Assembly (NCBI RefSeq): GCF_022682495.2
Contig: NC_071393.1
Location: 96,709,010 to 96,773,009, forward strand
Direction: 5' to 3'
Source of the DNA: Desmodus rotundus
Taxonomy: Eukaryota; Chordata; Mammalia; Chiroptera; Phyllostomidae
Length of the DNA: 64,000 nucleotides
This document shows, one piece after another, positions 1 to 10,554 of the stretch; positions within the stretch are counted from its first letter, which is position 1; every line of letters starts with the position of its first letter. A program made the translations under genes and the position numbers. The notes under the pieces were generated by a model. The model was given only the letters and a program-made list of their open reading frames with translations. It was not told the DNA's origin and did no database searches.

Positions 1-13
1 CCGCCGCCGCACG
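1..13 (+). other. SKOR1: End of upstream SKOR1 exon with donor site
   Basis: The window opens in GCC repeats followed by a strong consensus donor, acg/gtgagt, with GT at 14-15. Spliced to 2330, the frame of the 2340 ATG stays open back to the window edge. The exon could therefore be 5' UTR or could encode an N-terminal extension. It is truncated by the window start. Confidence 0.6.
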
Positions 14-2329
14 GTGAGTATCCGCGTCTTGTCGCCCCCCCGCCCCCGCACCCTGCCCCTAAAGCTTCCTTCGTTTAGTACCGATTCGGGTTCTTGTGGC
101 TGTTGTTATTATCATACCTAAAGACTCCATCACCTCACTCCCACCGCTGCCCGCCTCTCACCTCGTCGCCCTCTCCTAGCTCACCCCTCAAGCCCCGGGA
201 GCCGGCGAGGGCTCCCTGGGCTGCCTTAGCCGCTGCTCCTTGTCGCTGCGCACAGCCCTTTGGCGGGGCTTTCTGCTTTGGTCCTCGAAATTTGGTTCCT
301 TTCTTATGTCCCCCTTCTCCTGGCCCCAGGACCCTGGGCCTCCTCCTTCCACTCGGGAAAACTCCACGGGGACCACAGACCCTCAGCTTGAGGAGGACAC
401 CCGGGGCTCGAACGGTCCCTTCATTGCATGCGGGCTGGGCACACTTGCCTGCCGATTTGGGGAAACCGAGAAGACATCGTCATTTCCCAGGACCGTGGAT
501 CCCGCCACCCCCGGACACCTCCCCAGCCCACCAGAGAGCCCTTCAGGGGGGCGCGGGGAATGTCTTGCCGACCCCTCCTCTGGGGAGTTAGGACAGGGGT
601 TTTGCCTCCTAAAATGTTACCGAGGGACCTCAATGCAAAAGGAGGGTCAACTTGTTTCCATTCGATCCACAGAGATAGGGATGAAACAGACAGATAACAG
701 ATAAATAGCTTGATACTTGAAGAAGGTATGAAGACAGATGGGAGAAAGAGGAGGGAGCTGGGAGAGACAGACAGCTGAGGGACGATAAGATCGACAGATG
801 AGGGACACCTAGGCAGAGAGGGAGGGAGACGGACCGTAGATTTCAGTCTTCTTGATGAAGGCTTTTGAATTCGGATTCCCTGTCCGTCTGGAGCTGCCCC
901 TCTGAAAGTGGGGTTTTATTTCCCACTGAGTTAGATTAGGGGCCCTCAGGCTGGACTGCCTGGGCCACGGGAGCGCCCGCAGCAGTGGGCCGGGTGGGAA
1001 CGTTTGGTGTCTGAAGACACGTGGCTGGTCCCGGCCACCTGGAGATCTCCACTCATCAGTCTCCCAGTCCTCCCACTGGTGAGGTCCGCAGGCACAGCTG
1101 CCTCCCTCCTTCCATGCGAGCAAAACATGGAAACAGCAGCAACTTTTGACCTGGAACCTTGTAGTGGCTTTGGATACTGGCCAGGATTCCCCTCAACCCG
1201 TAGGAGCCGGGATAGCCTGGCACAAAGGATACTCAGAGAGGAGTCGCCACCACCTCCACTACCACCACCACCACCACCAAAAAAAGGAGGAAGCCCAGAG
1301 CCCAGAAAGACTGCACTTGGCCTGAGCAAGAACTTAGGGAGTGGGCAGTTAAAAGCGAAGAAGTGGTCCTAAGAAACTTCCTTGAGAACCTCTACGTCTT
1401 ATGCGCTGACCCGGATGGAAACCAGCTTTGGTCTAGAATGCAGCTAAAAATGCAGAAAATGTGGTTAGAAACTGCCTGACCCTGTTCCCCCTGATGGCTG
1501 CAATGGAAACCATTTCTATTTCCGAGCAGAATCTTTCTGCCTAACGAACACGGGACTCCGGAGATGAGAGGAGAAGCTCGGGTTTGTGGAAACAAGTGCT
1601 GTTATCCCGGGGAGCTGGCTTGGCACGAAGTTGTGTGACCGGGGGTGGGGGTGGGGGCCGTCCTGGGGTTGGGCGCGCACAGTGTGCTTTGGAGAGAGCC
1701 GGGTTCAGCACCGCGAACAGCGGTCTCCTCAGACTCTCCCCCAACCCCCTCCCTCACAGCCTGGAGACCCTCCCCCTTTTCCTCCCGCTCCCCACCCCCG
1801 CCCCCTGCTGTCTGGAGCGGGGCAGTGACCGCCCCTCCCCCAATCCCTCCTCGCTCGGCGCCCGCCCGCTGGCTTGCACTACTGAGCAAAGGGGAGGCCG
1901 GTCCCCGAAGTCCAGGCTTCAGGACCTGGGCGGGTAGGGCAGGCTGAGAAAGTGCTCAAAGGCGCACGGATCTCGGCACCGGGAAGCTGGGTTTTGGCAA
2001 TGTCTTTGCTGTGTGGCCTTGGGCAAGTCACTCTCCGTCTCTGGGCTCCACTTTCTCCCCATTCCGAAAACGGGATTGCGTTCCTAGCTGCCCGGGCACT
2101 CCTGAGGTCTCAATTACCCCTTTCTGCTCCCCCAAACCCCGAGGGCTTTTGTTCCAGTGCCAGCACGCATCTGAATAACAAAAGGCGCCCGTCTAGGGGG
2201 CGAATGAGCTTGGACTCCCCATTGCCAAGATTCCCCCGCGCGCCCGACACGGTGCGCCCTGCTGGGCGGGCCCGAGCAGAGGCGGCGCTGAAAATGGCTC
2301 ATCTGCTCTCTGCTTTCTCTGTTTCGCAG
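14..2329 (+). other. SKOR1: SKOR1 first intron in this window
   Basis: This is GC-rich intronic sequence with no supportable gene. It contains a CCA-trinucleotide run near 1254-1280, G-rich tracts near 1640-1670, and a MIR remnant at about 1975-2085. Open frames at 94-591, 240-704 and 1004-1372 have no recognisable protein and fit chance in CpG-rich DNA. Confidence 0.7.
1975..2085 (+). repeat. MIR SINE remnant
   Basis: The stretch reads like the MIR core (tgtgtggccttgggcaagtc, then a ctctctg-type segment). It is an ancient mammalian SINE, diverged, lying in the intron just before the large SKOR1 exon. Confidence 0.65.
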
Positions 2330-4544
2330 GAGCGGCGGCATGGAGGCTCTCACCACTCAGCTGGGGCCGGGTCGCGAGGGCAACTCCTCGCCCAACTCGA
2401 AGCAGGAGCTGCAGCCCTATTCGGGCTCCAGCGCTCTCAAACCCAACCAAGTGGGCGAGACGTCGCTGTATGGGGTGCCTATCGTGTCTCTGGTCATCGA
2501 CGGCCAGGAGCGCCTGTGCCTGGCGCAGATCTCCAACACCCTCCTCAAGAACTACAGCTACAATGAGATCCACAACCGCCGTGTGGCCCTGGGCATCACG
2601 TGCGTGCAATGCACGCCGGTGCAGCTGGAGATTCTGCGTCGGGCTGGGGCCATGCCCATCTCATCGCGCCGCTGCGGCATGATCACGAAGCGCGAGGCCG
2701 AACGCCTGTGCAAGTCCTTCCTAGGCGAGCACAAGCCACCCAAACTGCCCGAGAACTTTGCCTTCGATGTGGTGCATGAGTGTGCTTGGGGCTCGCGTGG
2801 CAGCTTTATTCCTGCGCGTTACAACAGCTCGCGTGCCAAGTGCATCAAGTGCGGCTACTGCAGCATGTATTTCTCGCCTAACAAGTTCATTTTCCACTCG
2901 CACCGCACACCCGACGCCAAGTATACTCAGCCCGACGCCGCCAACTTCAACTCGTGGCGCCGTCACCTTAAACTCAGTGACAAGTCGGCCACAGACGAAC
3001 TGAGCCATGCTTGGGAGGACGTCAAGGCCATGTTCAATGGCGGCACTCGCAAGCGGACCTTCTCGCTGCAAGGAGGCGGCGGCAGTGGTGCTAATGGAGG
3101 GTCGGGTGGGCAGGGGAAAGGTGGCGCAGGCGGCGGCGGTGGAGGAGGTCCAGGGTGCGGTGCGGAGATGGCCCCAGGCCCACCGCCCCACAAAAGCCTG
3201 CGTTGTGGTGAAGATGAGGCTGCCGGGCCTCCGGGGCCGCCTCCTCCCCACCCTCAGCGGGGACTTGGTCTGGCAGCTGGAGCCGGCGTTCCCGCAGGTC
3301 CTGGAGGGCCTGGCGGAGGCACTAGTGTCCGTAGCTACCCGGTGATCCCCGTGCCGAGCAAGGGCTTTGGCCTCTTGCAGAAGCTGCCCCCGCCGCTCTT
3401 CCCTCACCCCTACGGCTTCCCCACGGCCTTCGGCCTCTGCCCCAAAAAGGACGACCCGGTGCTCGGGGCCGGTGAACCCAAGGGCGGCCCAGGCACCGGG
3501 AGTGGCGGGGGCGCGGGCACAGGTGGAGGCGCCGGCGGCCCAGGAACCGGCCACTTGCCCCCGGGGGCTGGGCCCGGCCCAGGTGGAGGCGCCATGTTCT
3601 GGGGTCACCAACCCTCCGGGGCCGCCAAGGACGCTGCGGCCGTAGCTGCAGCGGCCGCCGCAGCCACTGTATACCCGACGTTTCCCATGTTCTGGCCGGC
3701 GGCAGGCAGCCTCCCGGTGCCGCCCTATCCAGCTGCGCAGAGCCAAGCTAAGGCCGTGGCGGCCGCTGTAGCGGCGGCAGCGGCAGCAGCGGCGGCGGCT
3801 GCGGGTGGCGGCGGCCCCGAGCCCCTGGACGGTGCCGAGCCGGCCAAGGAGGGCGGCCTGGGTCCAGAGGAGCGCTGCGCGAGCGCGCTGTCCCGCGGGC
3901 CACTAGACGAGGACGGCGCGGACGAGGCGCTGCCACCGCCCCTGGCCCCGCTGCCCCCGCCTCCGCCGCCCGCGCGCAAAGGCTCCTACGTGTCGGCCTT
4001 CCGGCCTGTGGTCAAGGACGCCGAGAGCATCGCCAAGCTCTACGGTAGTGCCCGCGACGCCTACGGCGCGGGTCCCGCTCGGGGGCCGGGGCCGGGGCCG
4101 GGCTCGGGACCCGCCGGCGGCTATGTGAGCCCGGACTTTCTGAGCGAGGGCAGTTCCAGCTACCACTCCGCCTCGCCAGACGTGGACACTGCCGACGAGC
4201 CCGAAGTGGACGTGGAGTCCAACCGATTCCCCGACGACGAGGGCACCCAGGACGAGACCGAGTCTGGCGCCACCGGCGCGCCCAGCACAGGAGGCGGCCC
4301 GGACGGCGACCAGCCCGCTGGGCCCCCGTCTGCCACCTCCTCGGGCGCCGACGGTCCCACAGACTCTCCCGATGGCGGTAGCCCTCGCCCCCGGCGCCGC
4401 CCCGGGCTACCCCAAGCCAGCCGGTCCGTATTTGGGGACCTGGCGGCCGACGACGTGGTGCGCAGACCTGAGAGGAGCCCGCAGAGCAGCGGCTATGAGC
4501 TGCGAGAGCCTTGCGGGCCGCTGGGGGGCCCCGTGCCGGCCAAG
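2330..4544 (+). CDS. SKOR1: SKOR1 large coding exon
   Basis: The acceptor is a CT-rich tract ending in cgcag at 2329 and the donor is caag/gtgagc at 4544/4545. Exactly 735 codons follow the ATG at 2340, so the exon ends in phase 0. It encodes all recognisable globular domains plus the glycine, proline and alanine repeats, and it is very GC-rich and CpG-rich. The reading frame stays open past the donor to 4949, which is intronic sequence. Confidence 0.95.
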
Positions 4545-7500
4545 GTGAGCCCAGCGCCCGCCCCACTGGTGGCGCCTCCTTGCTTGCCCCTCGGCACCAC
4601 GGGGATGTGGGGCCGGCCCTGGCCGGGTAGGGGACGGGAGTTTTGTTCTGAGCGGGCCCTGGAGCAGCAGGCCTCGGCTGTTCTGAGTAGGCCCAGCTTT
4701 GAGAGCGCGGGGCCCCCTTTGGAGCTGGGCGCGCTGGGACCCCCAGATGAGGGTTTCGGAAGATGGGGGCGAGGGACGGGCCTGAGAAACGCGTCTGCTG
4801 TGTTCTCATTGATGGGAATGAGGAGGAGACAGGCAGAGAGCGTCAGTCACGCAGAAGCAGAAAGAGACAAAAGGGGTCTGGAGGAAGAAAGCAAAGGAGA
4901 GAAAGGGACCCAAAGCCAGAGAGGAGCGCGGGTGAGGCCGTACCCGTAGCCCGCCCGTCCGGGTGGGGGCCCGAGCCCCGGAGGGAAAGTAGCGGGTGGG
5001 GAGAGGGCGGCCTCTCCCCCAAAGCCGGGCCATTGCAGAACGCGGCCCCGGAATCTTCTTCCGCCCCGACTTGCAGTTGTCCGAGTCTCTTCCAATTCCC
5101 GCCTGGAAGACCTCAGGGTTCGCGGTGGGAAGCTGTCGAGACGGGGTGCGGGGTGGGAGAGGGGCTCTCGGCGTGGTGGGGCCGCGGGCTCGGGTGGGAG
5201 GGGGGCAGCTAAGCCGGAATTGTTGGCCATTTGAAAGTGGGTGCGTACGCTTGTGTATTCACATTCGGTCCATTAAAACACGAATCGTTAGCCAGTTGCG
5301 AAGGGCGTCATTTATGCCTGGGGCCGGGCGCTGGAGGGAGGAAGACGCCGAAAAGGAGGCGGGCGAGAAGAGCGGGGGCGGCTTTGAATGGCCCTTGTCT
5401 CGGGAGCCGCTTCGTGTGTTGGATAATTTTCTCGAGGGCGCTAGTAATTACCCTGAAGCCACCACAGTGATGCAGCCCCCAAGGGTGCGAGGCTGTGCCA
5501 CGTGCGTCACCGCCGCCCGGGGCGCTCCAGTCCCGCCCGCTAGCCGACCTCCGCCGCCCCCCAGCTTTCCCTCTCGGCCGCCGCGCACGGCTACGCGGCT
5601 TCCCGGCCGCCTCCAAGCGGCCCGCTAACCGCCTGTCGTTTCTCGGCCGACGCAGGTGTACGCGCCCGAGCGGGACGAGCACGTGAAGAGCGCGGCGGCG
5701 GCGCTGGGGCCCGCGGCCTCCTACCTCTGCGCCCCCGAGGCCCACGGTAAAGCCCCCAGCCCCTCCGAGGAGGTCGCTGGCCAGGACAATGGGGGGACCG
5801 CAGGCAGAGAGCCGGGGCCAGGGGAGGTCTGTGAGGGAAGAGGAGGGGAGAAAAAGGCAGAGAAAGCAAGAGAAAGAGGAAAACGGAAGGACAATGAAAG
5901 AAAAAAAGAAACTAAGCGAGAACTTCCTACAACTTCCATCGTTGGTTTACCTAATAGCAACAAACCTTCTCCAGCACATAAACACAGCTCCCGTACACCT
6001 TGTACACTGGTTAAAGCGTTTTTAAAGCCGAGCCTGGCACCCCTTTCAAGTGCTTTCACTTATAAAGCAAGGGGTTTTGACTGCGAGGCACCCCCATGTT
6101 CAGGCTGGGTCCGGTGAGTGGAGAGGCGCTAGGCTGCGCGCTCGCGTGCACCTGCAGGCGCTGCGGCAGCTGCGGCCCACGCTCGAGGGACCCAGTGGCT
6201 CGCAGAGGCTGAGGGCTGAAGGGATCCGGGCCAGGCCAAGCCCAGGAGTGTGTGTCCCCCGCCGCCACCAGTCCGCAGTCACAGCCTGGGCCGCGTTCGC
6301 GGCGGCCACGCGCGCTCGCGGTGCCCCAGTATCTGCGCGCGATGTAGGTCGCTAGTCCCTGGTGGGCTCGGCTGTTCGTATTGCTCTTTTCTGAGGGGCT
6401 GGGGAGGGGGCGTGGAGCCGGAGAAAAGCAGACCGCGCGCGGGGGAGGGAATGCCGGGCCCAAAGCCTGAGGGTGCGAGCCCGGGCGCACAGCATGGAAC
6501 AGCGGCGGCCGCGATGCTTTTAATTAGGACTCGGGCGCCCGGACTGCGGCAGCTCTGGCCGTATCGGGGTCACGGTTTCTTTGCCTCTCCTTGAAACTCG
6601 GTTTATTGCCTTTAAGAACCAGATAAGGAAGACAATCACTCGACCGCCGACGATTTGGAAACGAGGAAATCCTATCCAGACCAAAGGAGTATCTCCCAGC
6701 CAAGTCCTGCAAATACAGACCGAGGTGAGCCCTAGGAACCTCGAGCACCAAGCCCGGTCGGGAGTTGGTGTCCCGGTCGCCCAGATTCCCACCGGCCTTG
6801 GCTTGTGGGCACGGTTTTCGATCAAGCGTAAGCGGCTGCGGGTCCTCTTCTGCGGCCGGCAGATAAATATTGAAACAGCCCCGGGGAAGGTGCAGGCCAA
6901 GTTTCCTGAGTTGCTTACTTCCTCGGGGTGGGGGTGGGGGGCTCTTCCGGGTAAGAGAAGAAGGCATTGTAGAAGGAAGTGAAAACAGGTGAAAAGGCAC
7001 CTCCTGCCCTCAGATAACCTGTCCACCCTGGGGCTCCTCCAATGGGCCACTCTCTGAAGTTATGGCCACATCCCTAAAACGGTGGCTTGCAAGGTGGGTA
7101 GTACTAGATGCCTGTCACTGTCTCCTCTGTGGCAGAGTGTTTGGAGTAGGTCCCTGACTTAGCCCAGTTCCCAGGAAGCTCACTCCTCCCCTCCCAAGGC
7201 CTGTGTCCCAGGCCAGGACACCTCTTACCTGCCCTTGTATCCCAGGCGAAGATGGGCTCACCCTGGATGTCACGGCAGCTCAGCTAGTGGAGAAGGATAT
7301 CGAGAACCTGGCCAGAGGTGAGGTTAAGTCTCTGAAATGGGACTACACTGTGCTGGAGCTTTTCTTGTAAAGGGGTGTTATTCACGCAGAAGTGTGTGTG
7401 AGAAGACAGGGCTCTCGGGGGATTGGTTTTCACTGCGTGGAAAGGTGATCCCCTGGGCACCTTGTCCTGGCACAGAGGTATGTGTGGGAGTAAGGGGTGA

Positions 7501-10261
7501 CTAGAGGGAGCCAAACCCCCAGAGGTTCACTGGAAGTTTGGGTTCTAAAGCCTGGTCTGTCTGAATAGCCCAGTGAGAAGGAGAAGTGCGTGAAGACCCT
7601 GGGAGCCTGATGCATGTGGACAATCAGACAAGACCATCTGGGTCTCCCAAACTCACCCGAACACATGGCTTCTGAATAGCAAGATTCCTAGGAAGCATTT
7701 ACTTTAGGAATGTCTAAGAGGTTAACTTTTCCCTCTTGAATTAATGCATAACCACTCACCCCACCCTAAATGGGGTGAAGATGCAGCTTGCTTGGAGCAC
7801 AGGAGCCTGGGGTTGTTGCTCAGCCTGCAAGGGGTAGAGTGTGACTTCAGGCCCAGGAGAAGGGAGCCTCTAGCCCCACTTTGCTCCTCTAGCTCACATT
7901 TTTGTGTTTTGAGCACCTGCTAGGGAAGGGCTTCTCGGAGACCCTCCCCACGGGGAGGACCCAGGTACCGATAGCTGCAAAGTCGGGGGAGCTCTCTGCC
8001 ACTTCTCTCGAGCTGATTTCTGAGGGCACTCACAGGGCTTTCCACGCCTTCCTGCTTCTCTCTCCCCACACCAGTCAGGATGAGCTTCGAAACTACTGTG
8101 GGGAGAGAGGAAAGCATTGGTGGCCTTCCACTCTGCATAGTTACAAATTTTCCATGATTTGCAATTACCTTGAAAACATCCGTGCTTTATATGAGTGTTC
8201 TTAGCACAGACTTGGGGTCTAGGGATGTCCTGAAATTGTAAGCAAAATGTTGTGAGTATATGTATTTTTCCAGGGCTGGGGGGGGGGTGGGGTGGGGAGG
8301 GGGTCAAGGCTTTGACCAGATTCTCCCTGCTCTGTATTATTGAAGGGAGGGGTTAGGCCTGACTTCTGAAGGGGTAAATCGAGCCCTACTGGGCTAGCGT
8401 CTAAGATTAGGGAGTTAAAAACAACATAAAGCAGATGCCACTCTGCTTAGTGCCTTGAGCCAGGACCTAGAAGCGGAGAATGCATTCTACCAACCTATCT
8501 GATTCTCATGGGCCATTTATCCCCTAGCCCCTTTTCCTCACCCAAATCCTTCAGAAGCAAATGGGTAAACTGAGTGCTGTGGGCCTCCACCCACGGGCTC
8601 CATCACCCCAACTATCTCAGAACTATCGGCCAGGGCAGGGCCTGCGGCCTCTGGGCCCCTGAGCCCCGCACACCTCCCTCCTTCACGTCCCACTCTCGCC
8701 CCTTCACAGACGAGCTGCAAAAACTGCTCCTGGAGCAAATGGAGCTCCGCAAGAAGCTGGAGCGAGAATTTCAGAGTCTCAAAGGTACCCCATCTTGACC
8801 CAACCCTGGCCAGAACCTTCTTCCCTGGTGCCCAGCCAGGTTCTGGGCAAGGAGCTGCCCTGAGCTCCTGCGGGAGCCTCGGAGCCCCCTCTTCCTGGGG
8901 TTTCCCACGAGGCCAAACACTGAAGGGGGTGGGGGTGGGGGTGGGGAGTAGGGAGATGGGGCCCAGGGAGGGGGCTGTGCTTAGCAGCTCTCACTTAATC
9001 AATCTGCACAGATAATTTTCAGGATCAAATGAAGAGGGAATTGGCTTACCGAGAAGAAATGGTGCAACAGCTGCAAATTGTCAGAGGTGAGACGGGAGTC
9101 AGGCGCGCGCGCGCGGCCCTACCTGCCTCTCGTCTGGCAGGGGCCGCAGTGCTGCCTCAGTCATCTGGGTTTAAATGGAAGGTAATTTAACAATTTTTTT
9201 TATTTAATATCCTTTGTAGACTCTGATTAGCCTCAGAATGGCAAGCGGGCCCAGCAAACGGCTTGCAGGCATCATTACATGGAGTGATTGAACTTCTTAT
9301 CGCGGCAATTTCCATGGTTTCTAAATTAAAAATCGAGGCGTAAAATTACCTGGGAAGTAATGCCTAAGTTTGCTTTAATTTTGGTTAGATCCGTCTGCTT
9401 TTAAGCACTATCCCAGGCCATTTTTTTCCCTCCGCCAGTCTGCAGTTGGGAACGTTGCTGTCCCCGCCCTCAGTCCCTCCAGTCGTTGTCGCGAAGGGCT
9501 GAGAGCTGGGAAGAAGGCGAGGCCGCGGCTGTGACCCCGCCGCCTGCCCGAGTGTAGGCTCCTCTCCTCACCGGCCCCTCCCCGTGTCTTCCAGACACTC
9601 TGTGTAACGAACTCGACCAAGAGCGGAAGGCGCGCTACGCCATCCAGCAGAAGTTAAAAGGTGCGGGAGCCTTGGAACAAAGATAGGAGTGGCGCCAGCC
9701 CCCGGCTGTGCTGGGGGGTGAATGAGGGAGCGAACGAGTGAATGAGTGAATGGCGGGGCTAGAGAGAGAGGGGGACCAGGTCTACATGGATTAGAAGTTG
9801 AGAGGAGGAAAATAGGATGTGTTTCTAATGAGGAAACGGTTTCACAACGGGTGGGATAGAAGAAAGGGCCCCTGAGGCTCTGGGCTTTGGGAAGCCTGCC
9901 CCCGGGTCCAAATCTGGCCTCAGGCAGATGTCCCTAAAATGGGGCTATTGGACCGGAGCAGTGGTTTTGAATGGCCAGGGTCTGTCTTCTACGCCCCCCC
10001 CCATGTTCTTCCCCGTCTTCTTCTGATTCGCCCCCTTGAGAACCCCTGAGCAGCCAGTAGAGGGTGGGGGAGATCCTGGCGGACAGAGGCGGGGGTCGGG
10101 TGGGCCGCTCAGGGGGAAGCCACACAGGTGAGGCACCCGACGCGGCTGGCCTGGCTGTCTCCGCAGAAGCCCACGATGCCCTGCACCACTTCTCCTGCAA
10201 GATGCTGACTCCCCGCCACTGCACGGGCAACTGCTCCTTCAAGCCCCCGCTGTTGCCCTAG
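2340..10261 (+). CDS. SKOR1: SKI family transcriptional corepressor 1 (7 coding exons)
   Basis: Joined coding exons are 2340-4544, 5656-5746, 7246-7317, 8710-8784, 9012-9086, 9595-9660 and 10167-10261, giving 892 residues and a TAG stop. All introns are GT-AG and every junction keeps the frame. In the protein, residues ~35-130 form the Ski/Sno/Dac homology domain. Residues ~135-230 form the SMAD4-binding-like zinc region, with Cys148, Cys168, Cys171, Cys174 and His186/His188 as candidate ligands. Gly/Pro-rich and polyalanine tracts follow (about 432-443 and 471-488), then an acidic Ser-rich part, and finally a C-terminal coiled coil. Known of the family: SKOR1 (LBXCOR1/CORL1) is a nuclear corepressor that works with LBX1 in dorsal spinal cord neurons and dampens BMP/TGF-beta signalling through SMADs. 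The human reference protein, from memory, is 965 residues, so this start may miss an N-terminal extension encoded upstream. Confidence 0.96.
4545..5655 (+). other. SKOR1: SKOR1 intron, CpG-rich
   Basis: The intron lies between strong splice sites and no gene was found in it. The preceding exon's frame remains open for 135 codons into it, up to 4949. It stays CpG-dense, so the CpG island covers the large exon and this intron. Confidence 0.7.
5656..5746 (+). CDS. SKOR1: SKOR1 coding exon, start of C-terminal region
   Basis: The acceptor is cgcag/gtgtac and the donor is cacg/gtaaag. The exon is 91 nt, entering in phase 0 and leaving in phase 1. It encodes VYAPERDEHVKSAAAALG and following residues, which continue the known SKOR1 C-terminal sequence. 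Confidence 0.93.
5747..7245 (+). other. SKOR1: SKOR1 intron
   Basis: CpG-dense segments (about 6100-6560) alternate with A-rich sequence near 5850-5930. No repeat family or gene was recognised. Confidence 0.6.
7246..7317 (+). CDS. SKOR1: SKOR1 coding exon, 72 nt
   Basis: The acceptor is tcccag/gcgaag and the donor is cagag/gtgagg. The exon is phase 1 at both ends and encodes EDGLTLDVTAAQLVEKDIEN and four more residues, leading into the coiled coil. Confidence 0.93.
7318..8709 (+). other. SKOR1: SKOR1 intron
   Basis: This is ordinary intronic sequence with a G-run at 8277-8305. Open frames on both strands are unrecognised and short. Confidence 0.6.
8710..8784 (+). CDS. SKOR1: SKOR1 coding exon, 75 nt (coiled coil)
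   Basis: The acceptor is cttcacag/acgagc and the donor is aaag/gtaccc. The exon is phase 1 at both ends. The peptide ELQKLLLEQMELRKKLEREF has leucine-heptad spacing typical of a coiled coil. Confidence 0.93.
9012..9086 (+). CDS. SKOR1: SKOR1 coding exon, 75 nt (coiled coil)
   Basis: The acceptor is ctgcacag/ataatt and the donor is cagag/gtgaga. The exon is phase 1 at both ends and encodes a charged, Gln-rich coiled-coil segment ending QLQIVR. Confidence 0.93.
9087..9594 (+). other. SKOR1: SKOR1 intron with AT-rich candidate conserved block
   Basis: An alternating CG tract lies at 9103-9115 just after the donor. It is followed by an AT-rich stretch (about 9170-9400) with several ATTA/TAAT-type words, unlike the surrounding GC-rich gene. 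Regulatory function is inferred only. Confidence 0.4.
9595..9660 (+). CDS. SKOR1: SKOR1 coding exon, 66 nt (coiled coil)
   Basis: The acceptor is cttccag/acactc and the donor is aaaag/gtgcgg. The exon is phase 1 at both ends and encodes TLCNELDQERKARYAIQQKL, the last coiled-coil turn. Confidence 0.93.
9661..10166 (+). other. SKOR1: SKOR1 last intron
   Basis: This is intronic sequence with a short GAATGAGT-type repeat near 9719-9745. No gene was seen. Confidence 0.6.
10167..10261 (+). CDS. SKOR1: SKOR1 terminal coding exon
   Basis: The acceptor is ctccgcag/aagccc. The exon encodes a Cys/His-rich tail (HFSCKMLTPRHCTGNCSFK and six further residues) that ends at TAG 10259-10261. The conserved Cys and His residues suggest a small metal-binding or structured tail; that function is inferred only. 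Confidence 0.93.
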
Positions 10262-10310
10262 GGCCGGCCCGGCCGCGCCCACGCGCCCTCAAGCCATGCT
10301 GCTCTCTTCT

Positions 10311-10318
10311 TGTAAATA
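10311..10318 (+). promoter_or_regulatory. Pumilio response element 1 (TGTAAATA)
   Basis: The site is an exact match to the PUM1/PUM2 consensus UGUANAUA in the SKOR1 3' UTR, 50 nt after the stop. Confidence 0.6.
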
Positions 10319-10370
10319 CCCGCGGCCGAGGCGGCCGAGAGCGAGGAACAAGCCATTCGGACCGGACCGC

Positions 10371-10378
10371 TGTAAATA
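10371..10378 (+). promoter_or_regulatory. Pumilio response element 2 (TGTAAATA)
   Basis: This is a second exact UGUANAUA match, exactly 60 nt after the first. Confidence 0.6.
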
Positions 10379-10473
10379 CAGCCTCCCGCCTGCCCGTCCT
10401 GCTCCCGGAAGCCTGGGCCTGGCCCGCGCACCCCCGGGCGCCCCGGCCCGGGGCCCTCGTCTCCGTTTCCGAG

Positions 10474-10481
10474 TGTAAATA
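10474..10481 (+). promoter_or_regulatory. Pumilio response element 3 (TGTAAATA)
   Basis: This is a third exact UGUANAUA match in the same UTR, embedded in otherwise GC-rich sequence where the AT-rich motif stands out. Confidence 0.6.
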
Positions 10482-10548
10482 CCAATTTCGCCCCACGGTT
10501 GAACTCCAAGGCATTGGGCCTCATGGGGTTAACTGGACAGAAGGGGAT

Positions 10549-10554
10549 AATAAA
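10549..10554 (+). terminator. Proximal SKOR1 poly(A) signal (AATAAA)
   Basis: An AATAAA hexamer is followed by a G-rich stretch. It could give a short 3' UTR that keeps the three Pumilio motifs but loses the distal microRNA-like sites. Use is not shown by sequence alone. Confidence 0.45.

Noticed and set aside
2721..3746. 341-codon minus-strand frame
   Set aside because: It is an antisense shadow of the GC-rich SKOR1 exon with no recognisable product.
4012..4809. 265-codon minus-strand frame
   Set aside because: Antisense shadow of the same exon and its intron.
2340..4949. Single-exon 869-residue protein
   Set aside because: The frame crosses a strong donor at 4545. The family sequence continues in exons from 5656, so the part after residue 735 is intron.
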